This document shows positions 1-11,649 of a stretch of DNA of 64,000 bases, one piece after another. Origin of the DNA: Puccinellia tenuiflora. Lineage: Eukaryota; Streptophyta; Magnoliopsida; Poales; Poaceae. Position numbers and translations under genes: made by a program. The DNA is taken from assembly GCA_012064385.1 (NCBI GenBank), contig QRDG01001725.1, forward strand, positions 434,001 to 498,000, read 5' to 3'. Numbering within the stretch: position 1 is the first letter of the stretch; each line of letters opens with the position of its first letter. The notes under the pieces are model-generated. The model saw only the letters and a program-made list of their open reading frames with translations. It did not search any database and had not been told where the DNA came from.

Positions 1-340
1 GATTAAACAATTAGCAACTTTAACAGGAACATCCTCACAGATACCAATTGGCACAGCAGTGGACTTATTAGCCATTTGAAGGGAAATATCAGTAGGAATA
101 AGCTTATCTAATAAAAGTGTCTTATAAAGAGAAAATGGCATAACACTAACTCCTGCACTAAGATCACATAAAGCAGTTCTAACATAATTATTTTTAATGG
201 AGCAAGGAATAGTAGGTATACCTGGATCACCAAGCTTTTTAGGAATCTTGCCATGGAAAGAGTAATTAACAAGCATAGTGGAGATTTCTTCATTAGGGAT
301 TTTTCTTTTATTAGTAACAATGTCTTTCATATATTTTGAA
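1..340 (-). pseudogene. Athila-type retropepsin fragment
   Basis: On the minus strand around 182-143 the translation gives the Athila aspartic-protease signature ALCDLSAGVSVMPFSLY, with D-L-S-A-G at the usual active-site position (DLGAS/DLGAG in relatives). The frame continues to the window edge towards reverse transcriptase. Towards gag the frame is broken and there is no continuous gag-pol reading frame. The enzyme would mature Gag-Pol in the virus-like particle. The identification rests on that motif and on its position downstream of gag. Confidence 0.75.
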
Positions 341-626
341 TAGGGAGGCAACTTAATAGCATTTGTCAAAGGAATTTGCAAAAAGAGGGGCTTCTTCCAT
401 TCACATAATTTATTATAGTGTTCTTATTCCTTAGCCTTCTGAGATTTAGATGGAAAAGGCATGGGTTTTTGCACCCATGGCTCTCTCTTTTTACCATGTT
501 TTTAGCAATAGGAGGTGCAGTCTCCTCCTCCTGTTCTTCAGGTTCATTAGTATCATTATCATGCTCATTACCACTTTCAGTTTCAGCATCCGAATTAGAG
601 ACATCATTACGATTATTACTTGTAGG

Positions 627-2178
627 TTATTTATCAAGTTCCATATTACTATCTTCTCCTAATTCTTTATGTTTCTTCTTTTTCTTCTTCTTTTTAGGGG
701 AACTAGTAATATTATTTTCAACCAGTTGAGATTCTTGTTCAATTCTTTTAGGATGTCCCTCAGGATAAAGAGGATCTTGAGTAGAGATACCTCCTCTAGT
801 TAAAACACCACAAGTTTGTTTATTACTTTGTGTAGGAATTCCAGCAAGCAAGTCTTTTTGCACTTTAGTAATTTGTTCAAGTTGAGTTTGGACCATGTGG
901 AAATGCTTAACAAGACCTTTGACATCATTAGTAGCTTTCTCCAAGACAGAATGCAAATTTTTAATAACCAGGGCGTTATCATTTAATTGTTCTTGAATTT
1001 GCATATTAAAATGAGTTTGTTTAACAATAAATTTATCAAATTCATCCAAACACTGACTAGGAGGCTTACTATAAGGAATATCATTAACAGTGAAATTATG
1101 AAGAGAGTGTACCTCTATCATAGGTGGGTGAGTGGTAGGCTCACATCATCATTAGTTCTTCAGCTTCATCTACGGTCCTTTTCCTGAAAACACAACCAGC
1201 ACAGCTATCTAGGTATGTCCTAGATTCAGCAGTTAGTCCATTATAAAATATATCAAGGAGTTCATTCTTCGGAATATCATGCCCTGGCCGAGCCCTGAGT
1301 AATGATCCGAATCTCCCCCAAGATTTAGGGAGATGCTCATCCTCTAATTGTCTGAAATTGAAAATTCTCTGCAAAGCCTCATGCTGCATGTGAGCGGCAA
1401 AATATTTTGCAAGGAAAACATCAAGCAATTCATGAGGGATTTTTATGGATCCATAAGGTAAAGCATTATACCACACTTTGGCATCATCTTTTAATAAGAA
1501 AGGAAACAGCTTTACTAAATAGTAACGCTTTATCTTTTTATCATCAGAAAATAGAAGGCTAAGCGAAGCTTATTTATTCATGTGTTCTATAGCATTGTCA
1601 TCCTTAGTTCCATAAAAAGGATCAGATTCAACATTAGATATGAGTGACAGATCAACAGAGAAATTAAAATCATCATCTTTAATGCATATGGGAGAGGTAG
1701 CAAACTCAGGATCAGGTGTAAAATAATTCTTAACAGCATGCTTTTCAAGCAATTTCCTCAAAGCATCAGGATCTTTAGAAGTAGAACAGTCCATATATTG
1801 TCTAATAAACTCATCATTAAGATCAATGTAGGAATCATCAGGATACCTACTCTCATAATTATATGGATTAGGAGAGCTAATAGGTGTAGTAAGATTTTCA
1901 TTGGGCATTGTAATTTCTTTAGACCTAGTGACAAGAGATTCTAAAAAGGGGCCTAAAGAACCAGCATCATCAAGCACAGCAGAAGCGTCATCAAATTCAT
2001 CAGAAACAGTAGCAGACTCAGAAAGCAAAGCATCAATAGTAGGACGAGTGTTCATAGGTGGTGTAACAAGTTGACTTAAAACAATAGGTGAATCAAGAGT
2101 AGCTTTAGAGTTCAGAGCAGTACATTTCCTTGTGGTGGAAGGCAGTATTGGAAACTTAGGATCTCGCTTACCCTTCAT
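627..2178 (-). pseudogene. Athila-type gag, interrupted
   Basis: Three minus-strand segments make up one decayed gag gene. Segment 2178-1570 starts at an ATG just inside the PBS and encodes an acidic N-terminal region. Segment 1476-1141 contains the plant retrotransposon-gag domain (…VWYNALPYGSI…, …FNGLTAES-type core with IFYNGLTAESRTYLDS). Segment 1121-627 encodes a coiled-coil C-terminal part ending in a lysine run. A stop and frame change near 1570-1560 and another near 1140 separate them. In life this protein forms the particle shell. No zinc knuckle is evident in what remains. Confidence 0.8.
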
Positions 2179-2210
2179 GATGATGAGTAAATTATAGCAG
2201 ACAGAAAAAC

Positions 2211-2228
2211 TCCCTGGCAACGGCGCCA
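2211..2228 (-). other. Athila primer-binding site
   Basis: The minus strand reads TGGCGCCGTTGCCAGGGA, eleven bases inside the LTR end (…GGGTCATCA). This matches the tRNA-Asp-type primer site known for Athila elements. It fixes the LTR/internal boundary and the element's orientation. Confidence 0.85.
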
Positions 2229-2239
2229 GAAAATAGTCT

Positions 2240-2918
2240 TGATGACCCACAAGTGTAGGGGATCGCAACAGTCTTCGCGGGTAGTTTGACCCTAATTTAT
2301 TGATTCGACACAAGGGGAGCCAAACAATATTTATAAGCCTTAGCAGTTGAGTTGTCAATTCAACCACACCTGAAAAGGATTTCTCTCGAAGCAATTTATC
2401 AGTAGTAACAGTGATTTGATGGTAGCAGTAGAATAGTAACAGAAGTAGTAAAATAAAGACAGCAATGATGACGGTAAAAGTAATGATTGTAAATAGCGGG
2501 ATTAAAACACCGTAGGCATAGGGACAGATAGACGGGCGTTGCATGAATAAGATAGCTCATGAAATGAACATAACTAAGCACAAAGCAAATAAATATATAA
2601 ATAGCATCCAAATATCAAACAGTGATAGGCATGTATTCCTAATTTAGCCGTACGTGCTTGCAATAAGAACTTGCACCGCATCTTTTGTCCTGCCATCCGG
2701 TTTCAGCCGGGCCAATTAAGGAACAAAAGGGAATTAAGGTGTTCCTTTTAATAGAACACCGGATCAAAGCATTAACACACAATGAATACATGTAACCCTC
2801 GAGTTGCCAACCATTCCCATCGATGTCCCCGTTTCTATCACTCGGGGTCTCCGGTTCCGGTTGACAACAAGTGCATACAACTAGTAGATACGGTCCAAAC
2901 AACAATTATACTCATGCA
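2240..2918 (-). repeat. Partial 5' LTR of the Athila-type element
   Basis: This is the last ~680 bp of an LTR whose minus-strand terminus is …GTGGGTCATCA. It is closely similar to 39166-39845 in the solo LTR on the other strand; for example the stretches around 2640-2905 and 39183-39446 agree almost base for base. The LTR is cut at 2918 by the Tat element. The missing first ~700 bp is not found after that element's right end. Confidence 0.85.
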
Positions 2919-3993
2919 TGTCGGCACAGTGGAAACCAGGGTACCACGGGCCGGCCTGCCAGGGCCCACAAGATTCCTCAGAAGATTTCGCTAAGGACCA
3001 GGCTCTCCAAGCCTGGCGAGCCTCGCGAGGGCGTTCCCTCGCGAGGGACCTTTTCTCCTTGCCGATAGTTTTCTCCCTTGGCGAGGGACCTCTCCTCGAG
3101 AGGTCGTCTCGGACGCCGCCAGCAATTTCTGCTAAGGACCACGCCGAAAGGCTCGGCGAGGCCTTTTGCCTCGCGAGGCTTTCTTCCTCTCGAAGCCGGC
3201 TCTGCCTCCGCGGCAGAGCGCACATGGGTTCTGCGCCCATGTGCAGAGTGACGACCGCGCCTGCGCGCGGTGACGACGACGCCGCAGTTGCCGTTTCCAT
3301 GTATAAAGGAGTCAACAAAGCAGCGCCAAGCAAAGCGGACAACGAGTATTGCCGCTTTGGTGATAAGGGAACCGTCTGCAGCTACGCTCCAAGGGCGACG
3401 TCACCATGGGACCCGTTCCACCTCCGCAGCGCCAGCCCACCGTCCTGGTTGGCCGGTGCCCCTTTTTCATCTTTTGTGATGCCGCTCCCCTCCCGTGGAC
3501 CGCGTCCATGGACCTTAGCTTTATGGTAGACTCCACCTTTTTGGTGCACCGCGCCTCCTCCTTCGTCGCCATGTGGTAGCCCTTCCCGCCCAAATGTTTG
3601 GGCGGAAGAGGCCCAAGACACCTACAAAAGGAGGAGGAGCCCGTTCGGGCAAAGGGTTCGATCTTTAGTAGGCATTCTAGGTTCACAAGTTCACCATCTT
3701 GGAGCTCAGACAAAACCCTAGCCATTGTAGCCACCTCGAGCTCGCCAAGCTCACTCTGTACTAGAACCTCTCCAAGCAAGTGCAATACAACTCGAAGCAG
3801 GACGTAGGGGTTTTACCTCACCTAGAGGGCCCTGAACCTGGGTAATACCGCGCGTTCCTCTCTGCAGTGCTTCCCCGCAGCGATCCAGGCGAGCACCGTC
3901 GTCGAGGCACATTGAGGGTTGTTTGATTCCGTGTTCAACCCCTTACTCGATCCTTCGTGAGGCACACCCAGTTCCTGGGACAGTTCTCCGACA
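2919..3993 (+). repeat. 5' LTR of the Tat-type element
   Basis: Begins TGTCGGCACAGTGG, ends CTCCGACA, and is followed by the primer-binding site. It matches 15626-16682 along its whole length with scattered substitutions and an ~18 bp indel near 3025-3045. A TATA-like box at the expected place reads CCTACAAAAG (3621-3630) where the 3' LTR has CTATAAAAGG. A second candidate, GTATAAAGG, lies at 3301. Confidence 0.93.
3621..3630 (+). promoter_or_regulatory. Mutated TATA-like box in the 5' LTR
   Basis: The 5' LTR has CCTACAAAAG where the 3' LTR (16310-16319) has CCTATAAAAG; otherwise the surrounding GAC-ACCT…GGAGGAGGAGCCCGTTCGG context is shared. A T-to-C change thus removes the canonical TATAAAA from the copy that would drive the element. 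Promoter function is inferred from position only. Confidence 0.4.
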
Positions 3994-3995
3994 TT

Positions 3996-4013
3996 TGGCG
4001 CACCAGGTAGGGG
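3996..4013 (+). other. Primer-binding site of the Tat-type element
   Basis: TGGCGCACCAGGTAGGGG begins two bases after the 5' LTR. Tat elements commonly use a tRNA-Arg-like primer with this type of sequence. The tRNA assignment is from family knowledge and was not checked. Confidence 0.7.
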
Positions 4014-4080
4014 GCTGAGGCGCATCTTCAACCTCGACACCGCCATTGCCGGATCTCGCGCCGAACGACTCGCTCGCCGG

Positions 4081-6474
4081 ATGGCTAGTGCCGCCACCGC
4101 TCCTCCTGCCGGCCGCCCGCGCAGCCGCCCGCGTGGGAGTGCTGCTCCGGAGCGCCACGTCGACCCCGAGCCCCACATCGAGCACCCGGAGGACGACGAC
4201 ATCGACCATGCCGAGGATGACCTCGGCGAAGAGGAGGCCTCCTCTCTGCACCCGTCGCAGGACCGTGCTGCTTCTTCACTGGGCCTCCCTGCGCCCAGCC
4301 CGGCGACTGCGCTTCTCATGGCGCAGGAGCTGCTGCAGTACCGCCCCACGCCGGAGGCCCAGGAGGCCTAGCTCAACCGCGTCTCCGAGCTCATCGGCGC
4401 CGCTAGCGCCGCCGCTCCTGCACCGTCTCGCTCGCTGGTCCTCTACGCCCTCGCAGGGGACGTGGCGCACGGCGCGCCTCATGCTCGCGCGATTCCTCCT
4501 CGTCATCCCGCGCCCGCTCCCGCTCCAGCTCCACCGGCTCCACCGCAGCCCGCCCCTGGGGCTCCCCCTCGCGGCAACCGCGCCGCGCGCACGCGTCGTC
4601 GCCACACGACTGCCAGATCGTGCAGCGGGCCCCGGAGGACGCACGCGTAAGCATTGAGCGCAACCAGGATCGCCACAACCGCGCCGTCCATGACGTCGCC
4701 GCCGCAGGGCGCCACCCTCGCCAACGGCACGGCCACCTACGGCACGACGGCCGCGTTCACTCGCAGCCTCCGTCACGTCGTCTGGCCGGTCAAGTTCCGG
4801 CCGGATCTTTCTCCGCGCTACGACGGCAAGAACAACCCCCTGGAGTTCCTGCAGATCTACACTCTGGCCATCCAGGCCGCCGGGGGTGACGACAAGGTCA
4901 TGGCGAACTGGTTCCCCATGGCCCTCAAGGACTCCGCGTCCTCATGGCTCACCAATCTCCCCGCCGAGTCCATCAACACTTGGGAGGACCTCTGCCGGTG
5001 CTTCGTCGCCAACTTCAAGGGCACGTACGAGCGCGGCCTCACGTACAACGACCTCCGCGCCGTGCATCAGAAGCCTGGCGAGACCCTCTGCAAGTACTTC
5101 CAGCGCTTCAGCCAAGTGCGCAACAAAATCCCCAACGCCACCGACGCCCAGGTCATTTCGGCTTTCCAGGCTGGGGTCATGGATGTACGGATGCTCGAGA
5201 AGCTTGGCATCCACGACAACATCACCACCGTCGTCAAGCTTTTCGACTTGGCGGACAAGTGCGCGAAGGCCGAGGAAGGCCGCTTGTTCGTCAAGAACGA
5301 GCCAGGGGACCCCGCCGAGGGGTCCAAGAAAAAGAAGAAGTCCACCGAGAAGCGCAAGACCACTGCGGTCCTCGCGGCTGAACCTGACGCCAAGCAGCCT
5401 CGCCAAGCTGCCACTCCAGCCGCAGGACCCGAGAAGAAGGACCATCGCCCTTTCTGCATCTACCACAATAGGAATTCCCACGCCACCGAGGACTGCTACG
5501 ACCTCAAGAGGCTTCACGAGGCTCGCGAGGCAAACGGTCGGCCGCAAGGCCGCGGCGGCGGCCGCGGCGGCCGCGGGGGGCGACGCTGGAACAACAACTA
5601 CGATGACAACTACCAGCAGAACCCCCAGGCCAACGCTGCCCAGCCCACGAACGACAACCTCCCTGCCGAGACTCCTGAAGGCTACCAGGTGCCTCGCGGG
5701 GCCGCTTGCATCCTTGGCGGGGCTCAGGCGCCCAGCTCCAACCGCCACTTCAAGCAATTCGTTTGCGAGGTCGCGGCAGCCCTTCCCGGGGTTGAAGCCT
5801 CCAGGCCCCTCAAGTGGTCCCAGTGCCCCATCACCTTTGACTCCACCGACCACCCCAAGTCCACCTCAACCGTTGGCACCATCCCGCTGGTCTGCACTCC
5901 CACCATCAACAACATCGCCGTCTCTAAGACGCTCATTGATGGGGGTGCAGGCCTCAACGTCATCTCTGTTGAGACATTCGAGAAGCTGCAGGTGCCCTAC
6001 GAGCGGCTCATGCCCACCAGGCCCTTCTCGGGGGTGACTGAGGGTCTCACCACCCCCTTGGGGCAGGTGAGGCTCACCGTCACCTTCGGCACCCAGGCCA
6101 ACTACCGCACCGAGCTAATCGATTTCGACGTCGCGCACATCGGCCTGCCCTACAACGCCATCCTCGGCTACCCCGCCCTCGCCAAGTTCATGGCGGTGAC
6201 CCACCGCGCCTACAACCTCGTCAAGCTCCCTGGCTCGGGTGGCACCATCGTCATCCGCGGCGTGGTCTCGGACGCCATGTACGCTGCGCAAGCGGCCTAC
6301 ACAGCTGCCGCTGTGGCGTCACCCGCTGACGAGGACGAGGAGCCCCTCCCAAGGCCCCCCGCGAAAAAGAAGCAGCTGTTCTCTCAGGAGAAGGCTGCGA
6401 CGAAGCAAGTGCCTCTTCAGGCAAATGGCTCGGGGGCTAGCGTCACCATTGGCACCAACCTGCCTCCCAAATAG
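4081..6474 (+). pseudogene. Tat-type gag-protease
   Basis: One reading frame runs from the ATG at 4081 to the stop at 6474, broken by in-frame stops at 4369-4371 and 4648-4650. The long open part from 4654 encodes the gag core (…WEDLCRCFVANFKGTYERG…), a lysine-rich linker, and a zinc-knuckle-like CIYHNRNSHATEDC of the Tat type. An Arg/Gly-rich stretch and the retropepsin region follow, with active site DGGAGLNVIS near 5938-5968. It would package RNA and cleave Gag-Pol. A stop at 6472 separates it from RT, which lies in the same frame 40 bp on, so suppression or decay are both possible. Confidence 0.88.
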
Positions 6475-6513
6475 GAAAGCGCGCTCGTCGCCTTCCTCAG
6501 GGCAAACTCTGAC

Positions 6514-8049
6514 ATGTTCGCTTGGACACCGTCAGATATGTCTGGAGTATCGAGGGAGGTGATCGAGCACCACTTAGCCGTGTGTCCAAACGCACGCCCC
6601 GTCAAGCAAAAGGCGCGGCGCCAGGCGCCAAAGAAACAAGACTTCATCATCAAGGAAGTAGAGAAGCTGAAGAAGGCCAGCATCATCAAGGAAGTGGTCC
6701 ATCCCACTTGGCTCGCCAACGGTGTGGTCGTCCCCAAACACACCAGAGGGAACCGCCTCTGCATCGACTTCACCGACCTCAACAAGGCCTGCCCCAAGGA
6801 CCCCTATCCCCTCCCAAGGATCGACCAGATCGTGGACTCCACCGCCGGCTGCGCGCTCCTCTGTTTTCTGGATGCCTTCTCTAGTTACCACCAGATCAAG
6901 ATGGCGAAGGAGGACGAGGAGAAGACAGCATTTCTCACCCCTTGTAGTGTGTTTTGCTACGTCTGCATGCCCTTCAGCCTGAAGAACGCTGGTGCCACTT
7001 TCCAGCGCCTCATGAGGATCGCCTTGGGGGCTCAAATGGGGAAGAATGCAGAGGCCTATGTCGATGACATCGTCGTCAAGACTCGTGAAGAAAGCACGCT
7101 CATCCAGGACCTCGAGGAGACCTTTGCCAACCTGCGCAAGGTCAACATCAAGCTGAACCCCGCCAAGTGCGTCTTTGGGGTCCCTTCAGGCAAGCTCCTC
7201 GGGTTCCTGGTATCCCACCGCGGCATCGAGGCCAACCCCGACAAGATCAAAGCCATAGAGCAGATGCAGCCTCCTCGTCGCCTCAAGGACATGCAACGCC
7301 TGGCGGGATGTATGGCCAGCCTTGGCCGTTTCATCTCGAAGTTCGGCGAGAGGGCGCTGCCATTTTTCAAGATCATGAAGAGGTCCGGTCCTTTCAAGTG
7401 GACCCTTGAAGCAGCAAAGGCCTTTGAGGACCTGAAGAAATACCTGGCGAGCCCACCCATCATGGTTGCCCCACGCCCTCGCGAGCCTCTGAAGCTATAT
7501 CTTGCAGCCACTCCTCAGACGGCAAGCGCGATCTTGGTGGCTGAAAGGGAAGAGCCAGTCCCCGCCAAGCAGACCTCTACATCGCCAAGCCCAGAGCCAC
7601 CCGACAAGGAAGCACCCTCGTCAAGCCTCCAGCATCATGCCGAGCCTCTACAAGTGGGGCCTCAAGAAACCCTCGCCGAAGACTCCACCAAGCCCGGAGA
7701 GGAGCCAGCCGCTGCCACGCCAACGACTACCCTCGTCGAGCATCTCGTCTACTTCGTCAGCACAGTGCTGCAAGAAGCTCGCGAGCGCTACCCCATGCAG
7801 CAAAAGCTCCTCTTCTCACTCCTCAGCGCCTCTAGAAAGCTACGCCACTACTTCCAGGGTCACCCCATCAAGGTGGTCACCTCATATCCCCTGGAGCAAG
7901 TCCTGCGCAACCCAAACGCAACAGATCGCGTCGCAGGCTGGGGCATCGAGCTACAACCTTTCGAGCTGGAGTTTGACACCACCAGGGTCATCAAGGGCAG
8001 GGCGCTGGCCGATTTCATGGCCGAGTGGACAGACACACGCGAAGAATAA
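6514..8049 (+). pseudogene. Tat-type reverse transcriptase with degenerate RNase H
   Basis: The translation contains the full RT core: LCIDFTDLNKACPKD, FLDAFSSYHQIKMA, MPFSLKNAGATFQR and the catalytic AYVDDIVVK (about 7052-7078). The thumb follows with GFLVSHRGIEANPDKI and the connection with the degenerate RNase H remnant (LKLYLAATPQTASAIL). Later motifs such as VVTSYPLEQVLRNP and FELEFDTTRVIKGRALADF are typical of Tat pol. The open frame spans ~510 codons without a stop. The downstream pol domains lie in other frames, so the polyprotein as a whole is broken. Confidence 0.9.
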
Positions 8050-8104
8050 CCTCAAGAGGAGGAAGCCACAGCCTCTGGTGGGACGGAACCTAGGCTCCTG
8101 AACC

Positions 8105-8527
8105 ATGCACTTCGACGGCGCCTTCGCGGCCAGGAGTGTAGGGGCTGGTGCAGTCCTCACCTCACCAACAGGCGAAAAGCTCTACTACGCCATCCAGCTG
8201 TGCTTCAAAGACAACGACAAGGTCTCCAACAACATTGCTGAATATGAAGGCCTCCTCGCCGGGCTCAAAGCCGCATTGCCCTCGGCGTCAAGCGCATCCT
8301 CATCAAGGGTGACTCTCAACTCCTCGTCAACTTCTCCAACAAAAGCTACACGCCTAAGGACACCTACATGGTGGCCTACCTTGAAGAGGTACGCAAGCTG
8401 GAGAAGCACTTTAGGGGCATGGAGCTCAAGCACATCCCGCGAGCAGAAAACCAAGAGGCAGATGACCTCGCCAGGCGAGCAGCAAGAAGAGAAGCCCAGA
8501 AGCCTGGAGTATTCGAGGAGAGGACTC
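8105..8527 (+). pseudogene. Archaeal-type RNase H domain of Tat pol, frameshifted
   Basis: HFDGAFAA opens the domain (first catalytic Asp), then NIAEYEGLLAGLKAA supplies the catalytic Glu. A frameshift near 8270 moves the rest, including the expected GDSQLLV motif near 8309 and the LKHIPRAENQEADDLARRA end, into other frames (the last part is open from 8368). This additional RNase H is a lineage marker of Tat elements. It would degrade the RNA strand of the hybrid during reverse transcription. Confidence 0.85.
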
Positions 8528-8789
8528 ACCAAGGCCTCAGTCAAGCAGCCAGTGGCCAATATCAGCATCGACGAGGAGCTCCCACCAGCCCCAACAAGTG
8601 GAGCACCAAACTGCGGGCTGCCCTCAGGCGATCGCTTGCTGCTGACCTTGGTACGACAAGACACTGGTTGGATCGACGAGATCAAGAACTACCTGCAAAA
8701 TCGAGTCCTCCCCGAAGACGACGCTGAAGGCCGAAAGAATTGCTCGCCAGGCCAAGTCTTACTGCCTCCACGACGGAGACCTGTACCGT

Positions 8790-9903
8790 AAGCGCCCCAA
8801 TGGGGTTGCCTTGCGGTGCATCCCTGTCGAGGAAGGCCGCCAGCTCATCAACGACATCCACAGTGGAGAGTGCGGCCACCATTCTTCCTCGCGCACCCTT
8901 GCAGGCAAGGTCTTCCGGAGTGGCTTCTACTGGCCCTCAGTGCTTCAAGACGCAGCTGCCATCGTCAGTCCTGCGACGAATGCCAATTCCACGCCAAGGA
9001 AATCCACCAGCCCGCGCAAGGACTCCAGACGATCTTGCTCTCCTGGCCGTTCGCGGTCTGGGGGCTGGATCTCCTGGGACCCTTCCCGCGAGCGCTCGAG
9101 GGCTACCGCTACCTCTACGTCGCCATCGACAAATTCACCAAGTGGCCTGAGGTGGAACCCGTGCGCACCATACCGGCGAAGTCAGCGGTGAAATTCATAA
9201 GGAGCCTGGTCTGCCGCTTCGGCGTGCCCAATCGCATCATCACCGACAACGGCTCACAGTTCATCAGCGGCGCCTTCAAGTCCTACTGCGGCAGCCTCGG
9301 CGCCCAAATCTTCTACGCCTTGGTGGTGCACCCACGAAGCAATGGGCAGGCTGAGCGAGCCAACGCCGAGGTGCTCAAGGGCCTCAAGACGAGAAGCTTC
9401 AACGGCCTCAAGGCCAGCGGCAAGCACTGGATCGACGAGCTCCCCTCGGTGCTCTGTTCCATCCGCACCACGCCAACAAAGCCTACTGGTGAGACGCCGT
9501 TCTCCCTCGTCTATGGTGCTGAAGCCGTCCTCCCCAGCGAGATCACTCATGGCTCTCCCCGAGTCTTGGCCTTCAAGGAGGCTGAGCTGGACGAGCTCCG
9601 CAACGACGACCTCCTGCTGCTTGAAGGGCTCCGCCGCAATGCGGCCCTGAGAGCGGCAAGGTACCAGCAAGATCTCCGTCGCTACCACAGCCGCCACATT
9701 CGCCCGCGCACTCTCGAAGCAGGAGACCTTGTCCTGAGGAGAATCCTCTCCAGGGCAGGCCTCCACAAGCTCTCGCCAATGTGGGAAGGCCCCTACAGAG
9801 TCGTGCACATCGCCAGGCCTAGCTCCGCGCGGCTCGAGACGAGGACGGCATCCCCGTCACCAACCCCTAGAACATCCAGCACCTGCGCAAGTTCTACCCC
9901 TGA
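8790..9903 (+). pseudogene. Tat-type integrase, frameshifted
   Basis: The zinc-binding part is split: DIHSGECGHHSSSRT and YWPSVLQDA lie in one frame (8811-8960), and CDECQFHAK with the rest lies in another (8816 frame) after a shift near 8965. The catalytic core is complete by motif: WGLDLLGPFPRA (D1), ITDNGSQFISG (D2) and NGQAERANAEVLKGL (E). The C-terminal part has LRRNAALRAARYQQDLRRYH and MWEGPYRVVHI, then loses frame near 9820. The enzyme would insert the cDNA into the host genome. Confidence 0.88.
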
Positions 9904-10672
9904 TCGTCCTCGACGAGCAACTTTTTACATCAAGGGAGAGCCACGCGCCGTCATCCTCCACGAGGAAAATTTCGGGCTCCCCTCTCTACTACATGCTGCC
10001 GCGGGCCGTTCGAGAAGACTCCCAAGCCATCACGCCTCGACAAGGTGACTTCTTCAAGCACCATGTCTTGGCGAGGTGGATCCCCATGCCCGCCATGGTG
10101 GACCGCAGGCTCTACAAGCCACCCCCGCATAGGGGCCCCCTCTGAGCTCTCTCTACATGCGTCGCCCCGAGCACGCCCCCTCGAGAGTCTCAGCCACAGC
10201 ATGTGGAACCCCATGCCTGACATGGCGGATTTTTTGTCTTTCTGGCCACGCCAGTGTAATGAACCTCTGTTTCAGGTCGCTTTGAACCTTTGCGCTTCGC
10301 GCCAGCATATGTTGTTGCTTTGGTAAGCTTTTATGTTGTTGCTGTTTTATCCTTGCTCGTATGATCCCTCCTGTGTATCTCACGAGCGGGGGCTAGCATG
10401 GTGCCATGCCACGGGAGCATCCCGACAGCACCTCAAACCCAAGGGATCCGAGCTCTGAACTCACGGGTCAGCTTTCATGCATGTCAACTCCCAAGGAGCT
10501 CTGAACTCATGAGCCGGCTCCCGTGCACGTCAACTCACCAAGGACCTTGGTGCCTGTTCTCCTCGCAAGATACACATGAAGCAACCTACGAGCGCGCATA
10601 AGTTATCTAGCTATGTATTGCTTGTGGGTACGCCTATCTGTCAAAACGCAGGAAGCAGGCCCGAAACACCTC
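9904..10672 (+). other. Tat element region between pol and the CACTA insertion
   Basis: This is retrotransposon internal sequence downstream of integrase. I see no open frame with a recognisable product here. Repeated phrases such as …AGCTCTGAACTCA(C/T)GGG… near 10448-10512 suggest short direct repeats. Confidence 0.5.
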
Positions 10673-11401
10673 CACTAGTAGAAAAGGGGGCAACGGTGCG
10701 CCCCCTTTAGTACCGGTTGACCTAAAACCGGTACTAAAGGGGGCATTAGCACCGGTTGTGCTCTGTGCCAGCAGCCACAACCCTTTAGTACCGGTTGTGC
10801 TGGGGGTGGCAGAGGGCATATTGATGCCAGGACCTTTAGTACCGGTTGTTCCTAAAAACCGGTACTAAAGACTGGCCTTTAGTGCCGGTTTCTATTAACA
10901 ACCGGTACTAAAGGTCCTGGCCTCTATATACCTTCTGCCACCCCGAGCCAGCACCATTTCAGCTCGAACTCAACTCCATTTTTCCTCTCTCTTTGCACTC
11001 CCAAGTTCAAATTCACCCCTTTTTTCTCCAACAACTTCCAAGATTGGTGGCAGCTACATATATAAGGGTTAGCAACTTCATCTTCTCTTCCGGCATTTCA
11101 AGTTTAGCTCATTTTCGTGCAAGTTTAGCTAGTTTGATTTTTGTAGTGCTTGCAAGGTGTTCGATGAAATGCCTAAGTTAGGGATTTCATTTATTTTATA
11201 TGCATTTTGATCTCAAATTAAAGTATAATTTGTGGTTTTATATAGTGTCGTCCCGTCCCCTTCCTCACCGCCGTCGATCGCCCGCGCCGCTCCATCACCG
11301 ACACTACCTCGGTGAGCCTCTTTTCTAATCTTTTATTTTAAAAATGTTAGTTATATGATTTAAATGCATAATTATTTCTTGTATAATTTTCTTGTGTTTT
11401 T
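10673..11401 (+). mobile_element. CACTA transposon, left end only
   Basis: Begins CACTAGTAGAAAAGGGGG and carries subterminal repeats of TTTAGTACCGGTTG in both orientations (about 10705-10915). It closely matches 41677-42456 through the CACTA leader (…TGCATTTTGA-CTCAAATTAAAG…, …TAATTTTCTT). The match stops at the N at 11402 and Tat element sequence resumes at once. The right terminus is absent, so the 3 bp target duplication cannot be checked (left CTC). Confidence 0.85.
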
Positions 11402-11402
11402 N
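11402..11402. other. Single unknown base (N) at a transposon junction
   Basis: The only N in the window lies exactly where similarity to the CACTA copy at 41677 ends and Tat-element sequence restarts. This is the pattern expected if the interior and right end of the CACTA are missing from the assembly. Confidence 0.9.
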
Positions 11403-11649
11403 CGTTGAAGGGAGCCCCAAGCATTGCGACTTCGGGGCTCTTACCTCTTGAGGCCTCACGCACCCCCCGGCCTTGTGGAGCCTTGACTCTCGCATACCGA
11501 AGCGGCGGTGGTGTAGCGCTAAGAGAGGGTCCTAAGACGCAGAGCGAAAAGACATGAAAGGGAAGACAAAAGCCTCGCGAGGGATGTTCACCAAGCAAAC
11601 AAAGATTAAAAACAAGTCTTTACAAGGCTATTACAATTAAATGCTAAGA

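Larger units (their letters stand above)
1..2918 (-). mobile_element. Truncated Athila-type Ty3/Gypsy retrotransposon
   Basis: Read on the minus strand this is, in order, part of an LTR (2918-2240), a primer-binding site (2228-2211), gag (2178-627) and the start of the protease (about 340-1). The element runs off the left edge of the window. The rest of its LTR is missing because the Tat element starting at 2919 interrupts it. The PBS TGGCGCCGTTGCCAGGGA has the form complementary to the 3' end of plant tRNA-Asp that is usual for Athila. The LTR is the same family as the solo LTR at 38464-39845. Coding parts carry stops and frameshifts, so the copy is dead. Confidence 0.88.

Noticed and set aside
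4276..5853. Long minus-strand ORFs across Tat gag
   Set aside because: Shadows of the high-GC gag frame; no domain on the minus strand.
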